In this document: in pieces, positions 28,901 through 34,754 of the stretch
Numbering within the stretch: the stretch's first letter is position 1
How the letters are laid out: every line of letters begins with the position of its first letter
Assembly: GCF_007860135.1 (NCBI RefSeq)
Contig: NZ_SJPV01000026.1
Location: forward strand, 436-46,501
Source of the DNA: Novipirellula artificiosorum
GTDB lineage: Bacteria; Planctomycetota; Planctomycetia; Pirellulales; Pirellulaceae
DNA: 46,066 nt
Reading direction: 5' to 3'
Program-made: the position numbers and the translations under genes
Notes under the pieces: model-generated
What the model was told of the DNA's origin: nothing
What the model saw: only the letters and a program-made list of their open reading frames with translations
The model's database searches: none

Positions 28901-31882
28901 CAGTCCCATGCTGACGGTGTGCTGGTTACCTTCGGCATCGGGCAGTAGTGGATAGACGACGCCGGCGCGGACGCGAGTGTCCCCCAGTGCATCCAGTGTT
29001 GCCGAATCATCCACGATGGCATGAGTCGTGTTGCGATACACACCGACACCGACGCCCAAAGCGAACTCTTTGTTCCCGCCTTCTTCGCTGAGAGCGTTGC
29101 GCGTCGATTCCGCCGTAACACCCAGCTTGACGGCTTGCTCGGTCGTCGCGTCGACACTTAAATCACCGAACGACCGAAGTGTTGCAGTCGTTGCGATCTT
29201 CGCCGCGACCTGGTGATCAAAGTATGCCACTGAGATCGACCCTGCCGCATCGAGATTCGGTTCCGAATCGGTTTGCGTGTTGCTTTCCGCTTGCTGCTTC
29301 GCATTGCCATCGATACCTTCACGCAGCTTGTCAATGAACTCGAAACCGAGCTGTGCGATGTCGTCGATCTGGCCGTTGCTGGCTCCTTGAATCAGTGCGG
29401 GCCAAGGTTGCTGGCCGTTGGTCAAATTGACTCCGGCTTGAGCAAAGTTGGTCGCGTCCAAATGTGCATTGACGCGGATTCCACCGTGAAGATCGAGACG
29501 CTCGATCGAAAAACTACCATCGCTTACCGCTTGCAAGTCGACCGTCTGGGCCAGTTCTGCATGAACCAGCGAACTCGCCAATCGCACGTCGTTCGGGCGA
29601 TGCGGGTCGACGATGACTCGATAAGCCAAGTTGTTTTGTAAACCTCGAATCGGCGCATCGGGCAACGTCACATCGCCGAGCTTGCCGACTTGGTTGCCCT
29701 CGGCATCGAAGGCAGCGACTTCACGCGACATGGTACGATTGGGATCGACGCCGTAAACCAATAGGTCACCGGTTCGTAAACCGTGCGATTCCGGCAGAGT
29801 GATACGACCGGTTTGATGGTCTACAGTATCGCGTGGAATAAAGGCAATGATATTCTCGTAGTAGCTAAAGCCTTGATCGAGACTGTCGGCTGGGGCAGTG
29901 AAGTCGACGATTTCGCCAGTCTCCAACGAACGCAGCTTGATATGCACGCCGTCACGCACAACCTCGTAGCTCTCGTTTTGTGTCAGGCCCGCGATGCCTT
30001 CGGCGACGGTTTCTGCTTCCGATTCGTTTGGGCTGTCTGGCCCCAAATAAGTCACGCGGTCCACATTCGCGGGCAACGAAAGTTCAATCAATCCATCACC
30101 GCTGGCGGACTCGGTGCTGATCGCCGAAACGGGAAACTCGATCAGTGCGAGTTTGGAAAGCGTATGCTCGCTCTCCTCAGGAACTTGTCTCGCGTCGACG
30201 GGCAGACTTTCTGCACGCGTAAGACGCACGGACTGCGAAACTTGCCCTTCACCTGCATCGACCGGTTCGGTCGCTTCCGCGACGATGTACTCCGCTTGGT
30301 CGTGCAGTCCGATTTCGGTATTCGCCGACGTGTTGGAGGTAATCCGCTCGCCTACTCGTAGCGGCTCGCTCGACGGAACCGTCATAAGGATCTGATCGCT
30401 CGTGGCGTCAACGTCACTCACAGAGAATGGCACAGTGCGCACGTTGGTGGTATCGCCGCTAACGATATTTCCGGCGATATTCGCGCGAACCTCCGCGTTG
30501 TCGACTCCGATGGCTACCGAGAACGCCGCTTCGCCATCTTGGAACAGTGCTGTGTCGGCTTTGGCCTTGTTTGTCACCGTGGCTTGCGCGTCCAAGTTGA
30601 CTCGGCCTTGGGAGTCAAGTGTGACGAACTGGCCGACATCGATGACGGAGACTTCGTGCGTCAGTGCGACGGCCAGGTTGAATGCGTAGTCGACGTCGCC
30701 GGACGAGAAATGCGAGCCGCCTTCGGAACGAGTGGTTGTCTGTGCCGTACTGGTCGCGTTGGTTTCCACGTCGATGTAACTAGCCGCATCGAAGGTTGTC
30801 GTACCCAGCAAACTGATCGTTGCCGACGATGCCGACTTGCTAAAGCCAACCGAGCCCATGAATTCTCGGTTCGTGCCGTTGATGGCCAGTGCGTTGATCG
30901 ATGAATCCGCGGTCGCCGAAGCGTCGATATCAATCCATGTCGAACTCGTAATGCCCGCGTTTTCAATCACGATCGATGACGTGGCCTCGTGAATCTTCAC
31001 TTGCCCCGATACAGGCGAGACGGCGCTGATGCCGATTTGCGGAGCCTGCTGCAGGGCATCAATCACACCCGAGGCGATATCATTCTGATACGCGGCGACA
31101 TCGTCGTACCGCGACAGCGTATTGCCGTTTGCATCTAGAATGACATCACGTCCAAGCAACACCGAACCGGTGATCTGCAAACTGGAGTTTCGTGCGTCGC
31201 CCACAATTGGCAGGGCGGCATCCTGAAAAAAACGGTTCAGGTCCGAGATCCGATCGACCGCTCGCAGCGTGATTTGCCCCGCCGCCCGAGTGGAATCGGG
31301 GGCAACTTGAGTGTCGAGCTTTGAACCCGAGAGAACTTGAATCTGACGAGCTTCGAACAGCAGGGCTCCCGCGTTTTCTAGATCCTCAAAGTCCGTCGTG
31401 ACGATCTCTGAATCGGTAAGATCAATCATCTCGGCGTAAACGAATAGCGAGTTTCCATCGAGTGCGAGATCCGAATCGGCCACAAAAGACCGGCTCCTGA
31501 TCTCGATTCTGTCATCGATGTCGACCAGCAGTGCCTGATCGAGGATCGAGTTATCAACTCGATCGCGGATCTGGACAAGATCGCCCACCATCTGCAGCTC
31601 GACGTCCTTGTAGGGGACATCGACGATCAGGTCGGCTGCCAATAGTTGCCGCTGCTCAAGTCTCTCAAACCGCCCCAATCGACGCACACAGCGTGCTCGC
31701 CCACGACGTCGAAAGCGACTTCCGGATTCTTTATGTAGAGTCATCAGATCAGGCTGAAAAGGAAAAGAGAATCGCCGCCCGTGACGAGCCAGCTTCACCC
31801 CAACGTGGCCAAGCGACTCCCCCTCCCGCCATGAAAACTGGAAATTTTGACGGAATCCGCCCATCCAAGTCGTCTCGAGCAT
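16988..31882 (-). CDS. Giant (4964-residue) surface/adhesin-like protein with LEPR-XLL-type leader and dockerin
   Basis: One uninterrupted frame of 14.9 kb encodes a protein of roughly 0.5 MDa. An arginine-rich N-terminus ends in FERLEQRQLLAAD (residues 72-84), the leader seen on large exported planctomycete proteins. Residues about 320-2800 are degenerate repeats of roughly 90-130 residues, with small-residue cores and strands like NEIGNTTTAKIEG and NQVANTITAEIVES. They resemble LktA/filamentous haemagglutinin-type adhesins and probably form a long β-solenoid. Residues 2880-4650 continue as haemagglutinin-like strands. A charged, probably helical block interrupts them at about 3880-4080. Two dockerin-type calcium repeats (about 4850-4910: DVNQRDGVSALDAL and DTTGDGSVTALDAL) precede an acidic tail. 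Cysteine is scarce. The start may instead be 31744 (MTLHKES), nearer the leader. It is probably secreted, but the export route is unknown. Confidence 0.9.
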   Translation of the reverse strand: MLETTWMGGFRQNFQFSWREGESLGHVGVKLARHGRRFSFPFQPDLMTLHKESGSRFRRRGRARCVRRLGRFERLEQRQLLAADLIVDVPYKDVELQMVGDLVQIRDRVDNSILDQALLVDIDDRIEIRSRSFVADSDLALDGNSLFVYAEMIDLTDSEIVTTDFEDLENAGALLFEARQIQVLSGSKLDTQVAPDSTRAAGQITLRAVDRISDLNRFFQDAALPIVGDARNSSLQITGSVLLGRDVILDANGNTLSRYDDVAAYQNDIASGVIDALQQAPQIGISAVSPVSGQVKIHEATSSIVIENAGITSSTWIDIDASATADSSINALAINGTNREFMGSVGFSKSASSATISLLGTTTFDAASYIDVETNATSTAQTTTRSEGGSHFSSGDVDYAFNLAVALTHEVSVIDVGQFVTLDSQGRVNLDAQATVTNKAKADTALFQDGEAAFSVAIGVDNAEVRANIAGNIVSGDTTNVRTVPFSVSDVDATSDQILMTVPSSEPLRVGERITSNTSANTEIGLHDQAEYIVAEATEPVDAGEGQVSQSVRLTRAESLPVDARQVPEESEHTLSKLALIEFPVSAISTESASGDGLIELSLPANVDRVTYLGPDSPNESEAETVAEGIAGLTQNESYEVVRDGVHIKLRSLETGEIVDFTAPADSLDQGFSYYENIIAFIPRDTVDHQTGRITLPESHGLRTGDLLVYGVDPNRTMSREVAAFDAEGNQVGKLGDVTLPDAPIRGLQNNLAYRVIVDPHRPNDVRLASSLVHAELAQTVDLQAVSDGSFSIERLDLHGGIRVNAHLDATNFAQAGVNLTNGQQPWPALIQGASNGQIDDIAQLGFEFIDKLREGIDGNAKQQAESNTQTDSEPNLDAAGSISVAYFDHQVAAKIATTATLRSFGDLSVDATTEQAVKLGVTAESTRNALSEEGGNKEFALGVGVGVYRNTTHAIVDDSATLDALGDTRVRAGVVYPLLPDAEGNQHTVSMGLAGFGAWLSGDLDFTHLTNVYSRSIANGDDSENNEKVLAIGGGVALTFTENEVIARIGGGAQVNQDSSFFAHRRTVSVEADLEASIIEVGQMMSVNLSVPGIVEAFNNAANQKSLDVATFLQDLVNPLGVSGDKAFGGTLIINTTDNRVIAEIESQAAVNASHLHVIAGSDTYNFAGVQTGTGSTEIGFSAAIAASDLTSTTMAAIHEDAAIGVGTLDVIANDDLDRITYAGAVLKGEQVGIGTSIGVNVVEQNVAAFVGREETVADGNPATASPLYALGPAKIAAAATGTVQTIVISGAVQGLGGTLADADSKQTGPIAITAPVAYNSVTTDVDAYMDNQRAEELGALEIDAHAETSTKLLVIGGSFAVQTAAGANSGKLNLAGAGAVGINNTHQTVDATIHDSLVTSLGSITVTATEASKIESDAGGLAIGFGSGPKRGTALSFGTSVAINDVSGHTKATIDRSHLNVGNGDLLVSVASLAGDTDDAPESRVRGMALGGAATLALTPALGTFGGLGAAVQNWVNKTVAAEIINDSVVEIFDGDVSVLARDESKVIADAGGLSFSGGAATKVNGALGIGLSFNEVANSTTARIADSEVRTSGAILVQSNLPIDDTESQPASVDALSVAGSMGIAASQGLSASLAGAGSGSNNQVANTITAEIVESDVESVLHAIKVLAHDATSIIATTVGAAVDAGFAAGLSGAVAVGMSVARNEIGNTTTAKIEGGSTTTSDNDLAMVHVHAADNANINAVAVAASLAVSAAVKPAFSMSGGGAEASNGILSDVDALVKNANVVSRLLSVTADSTATIQSGVYGVTSSVAGSAAPGASASIGASVANNFVGYMLNGTKQDARVHAEVIGSTIDTVNLAVTSDSNQDIDAETFVGGFVIAGAVSFGGAGAGSGTKTTNRISPSVLAKIDGQSAPDIDVIGTVRVEATDQTRIDANTTAVTVAGFVGGAAGGAVQVGISLAENIVDNRVEALIASAAFAETKNPTVTVAAEQSESSRINAASVATSVSGTGAAGIAGGISGAGASSVNTVSNKTLATIRNSQLYASKVNVTADSHTDTKSQILNASVATGFSLAGGGGLGVGINDAHNVIGDITDDRSLPEMANQITASIEGNTTIVSTGLVSVLATNSDSITAAMNANVVSAAGSPELAASVAGAGTAAYNKVASEIAARIAGTSADARVVIDSADSVNVAANDESKVNTTVGTVTVSAMIGTFASGASISVSKAESDVHNLLDASIQHATVNAVNDINVSAVEDGDIETVSYTTAVGATLAIGANVTGGGAVAYGRMRSDVDSQVALSDLNAGAKVSVASIVTAEVNSDTKPVGVSVLGLAGFGSVPTAIVQPTVDSLVSSTAVTSDDLEIKSTYNPLATAEAFGFQVAVGASFGGSDATVTVGGVIDAQLSSGDRLVDVERLTIRSAAVPLQDSASSAIANASSGGLLMGTNSAYSEAIDTSEVQANIANGSNNIQVGELTTVEAESRNLQRSETDAYTGGLISVGVPTARVDNNLKTKALLGNNVQITGGNLLIRATGHSNALSDANAGSGGVSAGSVTQSKVANRSTTEAVIGDASVLNVESVIVDANFLTQTNAVLGAVAGGVLSGQGGFVYNDVTATVSANVGSNASIEATNIDIDAKQYVAKPDLGDAGNVDATTGGLITGGGAGSHTALVMNTAVNIGSGATLRATGGDAATLALSAANWIDATDRLTVRAGGAGAQTHVDSSIIANQMNAQVIVGDGASLSSTGTIEMDATGTADTRIQANSDAYGPVTIGSGSSEITLRPRNEIDLQGNASLRADLDIILSAGIDTFDESNYDVEARMDTFGGSVIPLEFIDATATLLEKNKINVASGAVVESGGNIGLHAERHGENNVAGIAKAVNWVSGLRDVLNGTAAEGGVEISTRKLNSAAFGVITVNGTLRTGINRHRELVIAGVQLSDNGDPNNADDYNVDAQGDIPFSQRIEMIESGLHADLRRAQEQLAEYGDNVGIRNFYQSEITRLENELRTQGLLVRPEANAPELASEQNAVVVMISDIFAQAGRIDVSGDRLVGTGEIDAPGDATIEVTNQSLVHIEVSGMQIADSTGGVWFNHVGVSEASLGTIGAINSAITEENATQTDILFLLEPEYNAAADFSSIVGGAGAPDPSISVRNTAVTSTVDDVVYPWPNISVIGAPLRNLGGSIELTNHQSGAGSIIITAEIVAAELVTRAGNLGTATINLPGVGSIHEVRGTEFADIHNQLYNAHTFKGIVPIEASFNSNSGFTNYLAAEPTTPSISASRIFIEAHFINVNGLIQSGKSDFNLTIDQEVAEEIAWGINNGVTGIVPLENQPSAGFVISFDYERLRIVVSELIVGGGYVELTGNVANTRQGEIRVFGGYANINIDNQTNYDIELQRLDASRRGEGKVIINDLARGDGTIPESYHYIRKGDLVEQSRYLLNGEVHHELFELDDEMIYLPKPYLRYGWVVAEDSSTISRRTLRSSSWLGAIDAFAPDAEVFSTSGPTTLDAKVHGSGAFFFTANDQTSRPRYSYAERNYTADDTGWEAGKPWEQWTGAFLWAVRNVYYPFTRKQKTLTLHSHSIRADRPIDIEFLGNATGKIDIKSAGRVFVDGVLTTSNGTVKIQARSIQQSSGAALVQSPQITLSSTLDIGSHSSPILTDVLQNPRYDYRTDDGAVPVMRGQRVLVVPDFQEQGTVGDIYEFLPKARAIIDVGVEDFTSDRWQRIASPASLSATTRSGNLFVHEVAGDLPVGLIKTAFTPGLLNENDVQVTAAGSIVVGQLAGGSQAEGLIAGNSVVLHAQRGSIGDLGDPNGDPSSQAKPLNVQVSAISFRNTLEDRLTATASGDIVMHHPGNVVINEIRAGGAVHLSSTGTIIDGNKVDIRDERALDALRSDVWADLRLTEQFGASERRQERLDALVASQSRDYHQYWEYRNTQTDSSSYDENHRVELSEDELAFYDDEYRQQGSEQDLEGDDLEQFIADSITTIENNRTTQYHALHPNAGPLGDAYDRQYQYQATADDELAIDDSMKVWTEEELLNTNRPGEVLDISDTEFVIEDANITGTSVTITDALAIGQYQNGRTIALRDDDGQPATLTLDQRAAILTAEPNDLVYLSQEQLYSELILFNNQIRYQQLLGDTRIWADFGFEVGQLIYLEGNTRETTDEGVFYEILELDGPLMTVDLEGKTPDGQFEYVPSTKMHIAAVVPDQNPDEANFLRVLRREDIDLATAGVVNASSQRNVFIGSEGDLRLGQITAGGDRRVQIKAHGDLINASETDLPMITGQRVVLESSVGSIGSMESPLRMNLSEGGYLIARANGAVELEQTNATEDADDLSINQIFSRNASISITADGAILDFFDTDGTNIRSQGLVLHAGGSIGSIGNPLEINLTDTGTLTAIATQEVVITETVGDMNLRQVLSQAGDVILVADISILDAVDVQDASHPESADSDQIEGLPRVDIIGNNITLTANLAAIGSVGNEIDIDSRFGDGDGNVSLRSGANAYVIETTGDFYLGRIDTDDETAFLAAPGGGIYTGLARDQANVLGGKLWLFARDHIGAADNPITTTTSAIEGQATTGDVFIENTGDVTLGGVVDPPATAEGEDTGSDAATRRRGASGLEAGQALSIRSDRSIMVMESLSALGDIEVVGEVAVRIPVGTAVESPGSVRFSSRRPEILGTVKSSETVVAGTEGDDTVIVNPESLLGTLSIETLAGDDHIDLAANCFAIDAGSGTNTIAHAPLCSVLTFTLGSGSTVNQIATAAVENISGLPISTLQILGVDAPVVLISDPRFEYSDGTLRLRSGELISTDEGESMIVSVDFSDPQSPENRVTHRIAVTITANDLVWQNPTSIYDVNQRDGVSALDALLILNELASRGAGPLGARPYQSQLPFFDTTGDGSVTALDALRVINQLALQVGASGESIAAETLPEPVHARHSEAWWMDTRDDEDENELDYIDLIAQDLHGLT
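17145..17337 (-). other. Dockerin type I-like domain coding segment of the giant protein
   Basis: Two EF-hand-like calcium loops occur about 40 residues apart. Each is followed by a helix of the form ALDALLILNEL and ALDALRVINQL. This is the duplicated dockerin layout. No cohesin is seen in the window. In planctomycetes such domains are common at the ends of giant exported proteins and may serve surface attachment rather than cellulosome assembly (inference). Confidence 0.85.
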
Positions 31883-32451
31883 TGATTCAAAAACGCCCCT
31901 GAATCATTGACCCATTGATATTGCAATCACGCCAGAACGGGGTTTGGCGGGCGCGAATTGCGAAATTCGCTCTCCAATTTTCGCAGAAAGCGCTCCAGCT
32001 AGGATATCGCAATACAGGAATCCAATCGATTGTGAGAGTTGTCGCTGCACTGGCTAGGTTCTGTGTTGTTGTCCCCGCCCTCGCGGTGGAACAAGCGGTA
32101 GATGAAGACCGATCTTGACTTGTAGTATCGGATCGCCAGCTGGATTCGTCCTTCGATTGGCGACGACGAACATCCAGTCTCTCGCCACGAGCAAGCTGGA
32201 TCGCTCGACCGCGTCTACTCGAAAAGGAAACATTGAAGACAGGATTAACAGGATTGACATGACGCGCTAATGCGACAGACATGAACTTCTTATTCTGTAG
32301 ATCATGTCAATCCCGTCCATTCCCCAGCCAATGCGAGACAATAGAACTCAAACAATGAACAAGAGCACACATCGACGCAGTTTTGAGTACTGCCTTGCAC
32401 CGAGAACCCCACCGCTGATGGGACCGGCCATCATGCACGAGATTCCACTGC
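31883..32451. other. Intergenic region upstream of the giant gene
   Basis: This is 569 bases without a recognisable gene. It must contain the promoter of the giant gene (near 31883-32000 on the minus strand), but I see no convincing -35/-10 pair and only a weak, distant purine run before the first ATG. It also holds the inverted repeat at 32251-32313. Minus-strand frames here read AATCCTGTTAATCCTGTC-type sequence as protein and have no family motif. Confidence 0.55.
32251..32313. repeat. Perfect 12-bp inverted repeat with 39-bp spacer
   Basis: GGATTGACATGA (32251-32262) and TCATGTCAATCC (32302-32313) are exact reverse complements. The left arm is preceded by a near copy, GGATTAACA, giving a short direct repeat. 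It lies between the broken M50 gene and the giant gene, and could be a small mobile repeat, a transcription-ending hairpin or an operator. Confidence 0.6.
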
Positions 32452-33852
32452 TCAATGGAACACGATGAGACCGCTTAGATAATTCCAAAACTGGCTGCCG
32501 AGTGTAGCATGTCGATGCTTGATCCGCACGAAGGCTCGTTGACCACAACGCAACACTTGGCTCTGCTCGGCCGTCAGCGAGATGAACGCGTTGATTCGTG
32601 GTTCGCTCAACAGGAGTTCCTCCGTTTCCGTCTTCAGTACCGGAAGGTTGCCTCCGTTAATCGCGATCAGCGACTCATCGGGAATGCTCACACTGGCGCG
32701 AGACTCGACGTGCGATATTTGAGCCATCCAACTCGGCTGCCCAGCCATGACAACCAGCACAGGATTCGTCGACAAGCCCTCGTGACGACTTGCTTCACGT
32801 TGGCTCAATGATATCTTCAATCGCTTCTGCTGCTCCACTCCGATCGCACCGAGCTCGTCACCCTGATGCACATAGCAACCGAGTTGCCATGCCAACTGGC
32901 GAGCGACGACACGCCCGCCACCGGGCGCACGCACGACCAAGCTATCCAGCTCTTGTTGTTTCGCCTCGACTTGTTCTCTCAACCCAATGAGTTGCGATTG
33001 CGAGTCGCCTAACAGAGAGGTATCGCCGTTCCATCGCGCGGAACGCACGGCCAGTTCCATTTGCGCAATTTCTTTCTGAAGCAGACCAAGCGATTGCACC
33101 AAGTCGTCATTGCGAAGGGTCACAAGCGGTTGGCCATCGGTGACCGTTTCGCCATCAAGCACATGCACTTGGTCAACGAATCCGTCAAGCGGTGCTCGCA
33201 CCACCAACGGTGGATCGTACTGAACGATGGCAGGCGTGGTCATTTGCAAATCCGTCGGAATGACGAATGTCAGTGGCAAGATGGCGGCAAACAAGATGCC
33301 GAGGCGAAGCAATAGGCGAGTAGGATAGAGATCGCCAGATTGCTTTAGCGATACCAGATGAACACCAAGCCGGTATAGCGGCAGCAGGATGAACGAGATC
33401 AAGCCCGCAGCCGCGATCACGAGGCCCGCGCCGTGAAAGAACGCAGCAGCAATGATCAATCCGGATATCGTAACGACCCGATAAGCAGCGGCCGAAAGAC
33501 CGTAAACTTTCACCCAAGGCGGATTTCCTGCGGGCATCGGAGGAACATGCTGGTTGAGTCCGAGTATGTACCGCCCACCAAAGTATCTCGCATACGATTG
33601 GCCGTAGTTGTAGAGATTGTCGACGCCGGTTGCATCGGCCAGCGCGAAGTAGCCATCGAAACGCAACAGCGGATTCAAATTGAACAGCAGCGAAGTCACG
33701 GACGCTAGAAGCACGAAATCCGCAGCGACTTGCTTCCATGTCAAGGAATCGATGAATTGCCATGCAATCAAAGCAACCCCAGCAACGAACAGTTCCACGC
33801 CAATTCCTGCCAATGTCACATGCAAACGTTTCCAACGCGAATTGAAACGCCA
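32452..33852 (-). pseudogene. M50 peptidase/lipoyl-domain membrane protein, N-terminus deleted
   Basis: This frame starts abruptly at a Trp codon (33852) with WRFNSRWKRLHVTLAGIGVE, a segment from the middle of site-2-protease-like M50 proteins. It then has several membrane helices and the family motif NLNPLLRFDGYFALAD. A HlyD-type biotinyl-lipoyl domain follows (APLDGFVDQVHVLDGETVTDGQPL), then a coiled coil and a β domain to the end. The catalytic HExxH helix and everything before it are missing. A stop codon lies directly before the Trp, and the upstream DNA belongs to a different gene. The full protein would be a membrane zinc protease fused to an adaptor. As it stands it cannot be a peptidase, and translation could begin only at an internal site (ATG at 33825). 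Confidence 0.8.
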
Positions 33853-33853
33853 T

Positions 33854-34519
33854 CATGCCTGACTCGATAGACGTTACGTCGGCTTCAGGAATCGCGATCT
33901 CAGCGACGAGTTGATCAAGGGGTGCGATCTCGAACAGGTTTTCGCCGATATGCAGCGGGACGCCTTCAGCGCGTTCCAAATCACCGCTGATGACAACGCC
34001 TGTGATCGGTGAGCGGATTTCTAGGTTCCGTTTGCGATCCTCGAGCAAATGAATTTCACTTTGCAGTTGAAATAGCTCAAGACGCTCGAACTCGGCCTTG
34101 GATCCAACGCCGGATGACAAGGCCGCCGAGCGCCGCTGAGCGGTTTGGTCCATTTTGGCTTGCAGGCTTGCGATCTGTGATTGTAGTTCGCCGCCATCGA
34201 GTACCGCCAACAATTGCCCCTCGTCCACTTGATCGCCCGGTCCAACGTATGACTTCAATAGCTTGCCATCGAAAGGAGCAGCAACAAAGCGCCGCAGCGC
34301 TGGTTCGCAGGTGACATTGCACTTGACAGAATGTCGCCAAGGGACGAAGCCAATCAACATCAATGCTGCGACGGTTACAAGGTAGAGCTTCGCATTGCGT
34401 ATGTTTTCAACGGCGAACGGTATCATTCGACCGTACCAACGGACTCGAGATGGCTCGTCATCGAGGTGCTCAGACGCAGCCGGAAAGACGGCGTTGGAAA
34501 CGGGGGTATCGATCTGCAC
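33854..34519 (-). pseudogene. HlyD-like membrane-fusion adaptor, C-terminus deleted
   Basis: About 222 residues of a membrane-fusion adaptor remain. They comprise a short cytoplasmic N-terminus, one membrane helix (LYLVTVAALMLIGFVPW), a lipoyl half (APFDGKLLKSYVGPGDQVDEG), a coiled-coil hairpin, the second lipoyl half (IRSPITGVVISGDL) and the beginning of the β-barrel (EIAIPEADVTSIESGM). At 33850-33857 the sequence changes to M50-gene DNA in another frame. Translation would run out of frame to 33185, adding about 220 meaningless residues. The start is GTG at 34519 with AGGGG about 7 bases upstream, 13 bases after the stop of the previous adaptor remnant. That spacing indicates an original operon of adaptor, adaptor and M50 protein. 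Confidence 0.78.
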
Positions 34520-34532
34520 AAGCGTCCCCTGC

Positions 34533-34750
34533 TTAGTTGTAGCGTCTGTTCAGCTGATAAGTGTCGCTCGCGATGCCTTTGTTTGATGCATCCACATTCA
34601 ACAGATGGCACCGAGAACCCGCACTCAGCGACCGATCGAAGTTATCCACATGTACTTTGACAGAATACATGTTGGTCTCGCCATCGGGATAGGGCGACAC
34701 GTAGTAGGCGGTCCCGTTGGCTCTGCGCCCTTCGTCGACGAACAAGATCG
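34533..34750 (-). pseudogene. Membrane-fusion adaptor remnant (C-terminal β domain)
   Basis: About 70 codons on the minus strand encode a typical adaptor β-barrel segment, including GTAYYVSPYPDGETNMYSVK and VDNFDRSLSAGSRCHL, ending at a TAA (34533-34535). Everything N-terminal is missing. At about 34740-34760 the DNA becomes the divergent GGDEF/HD-GYP gene. The intact gene would have been the first member of the adaptor-adaptor-M50 operon. The few residues on the far side of the junction have no relation to adaptors. Confidence 0.65.
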
Positions 34751-34754
34751 TCGC

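Noticed and set aside
23681..31744. Repeats in the giant gene as a CRISPR-like or tandem DNA array
   Set aside because: The repetition is at protein level and degenerate. I see no constant-length DNA repeats with spacers.
31887..32282. A 131-codon minus-strand frame upstream of the giant gene
   Set aside because: It contains the inverted-repeat motif as codons and has no family resemblance; I treat the region as intergenic.
33185..34519. A programmed frameshift joining the adaptor to the M50 protein
   Set aside because: A frameshift would keep both full proteins. Here the adaptor C-terminus and the M50 HExxH region are both missing, so a deletion is the better explanation.
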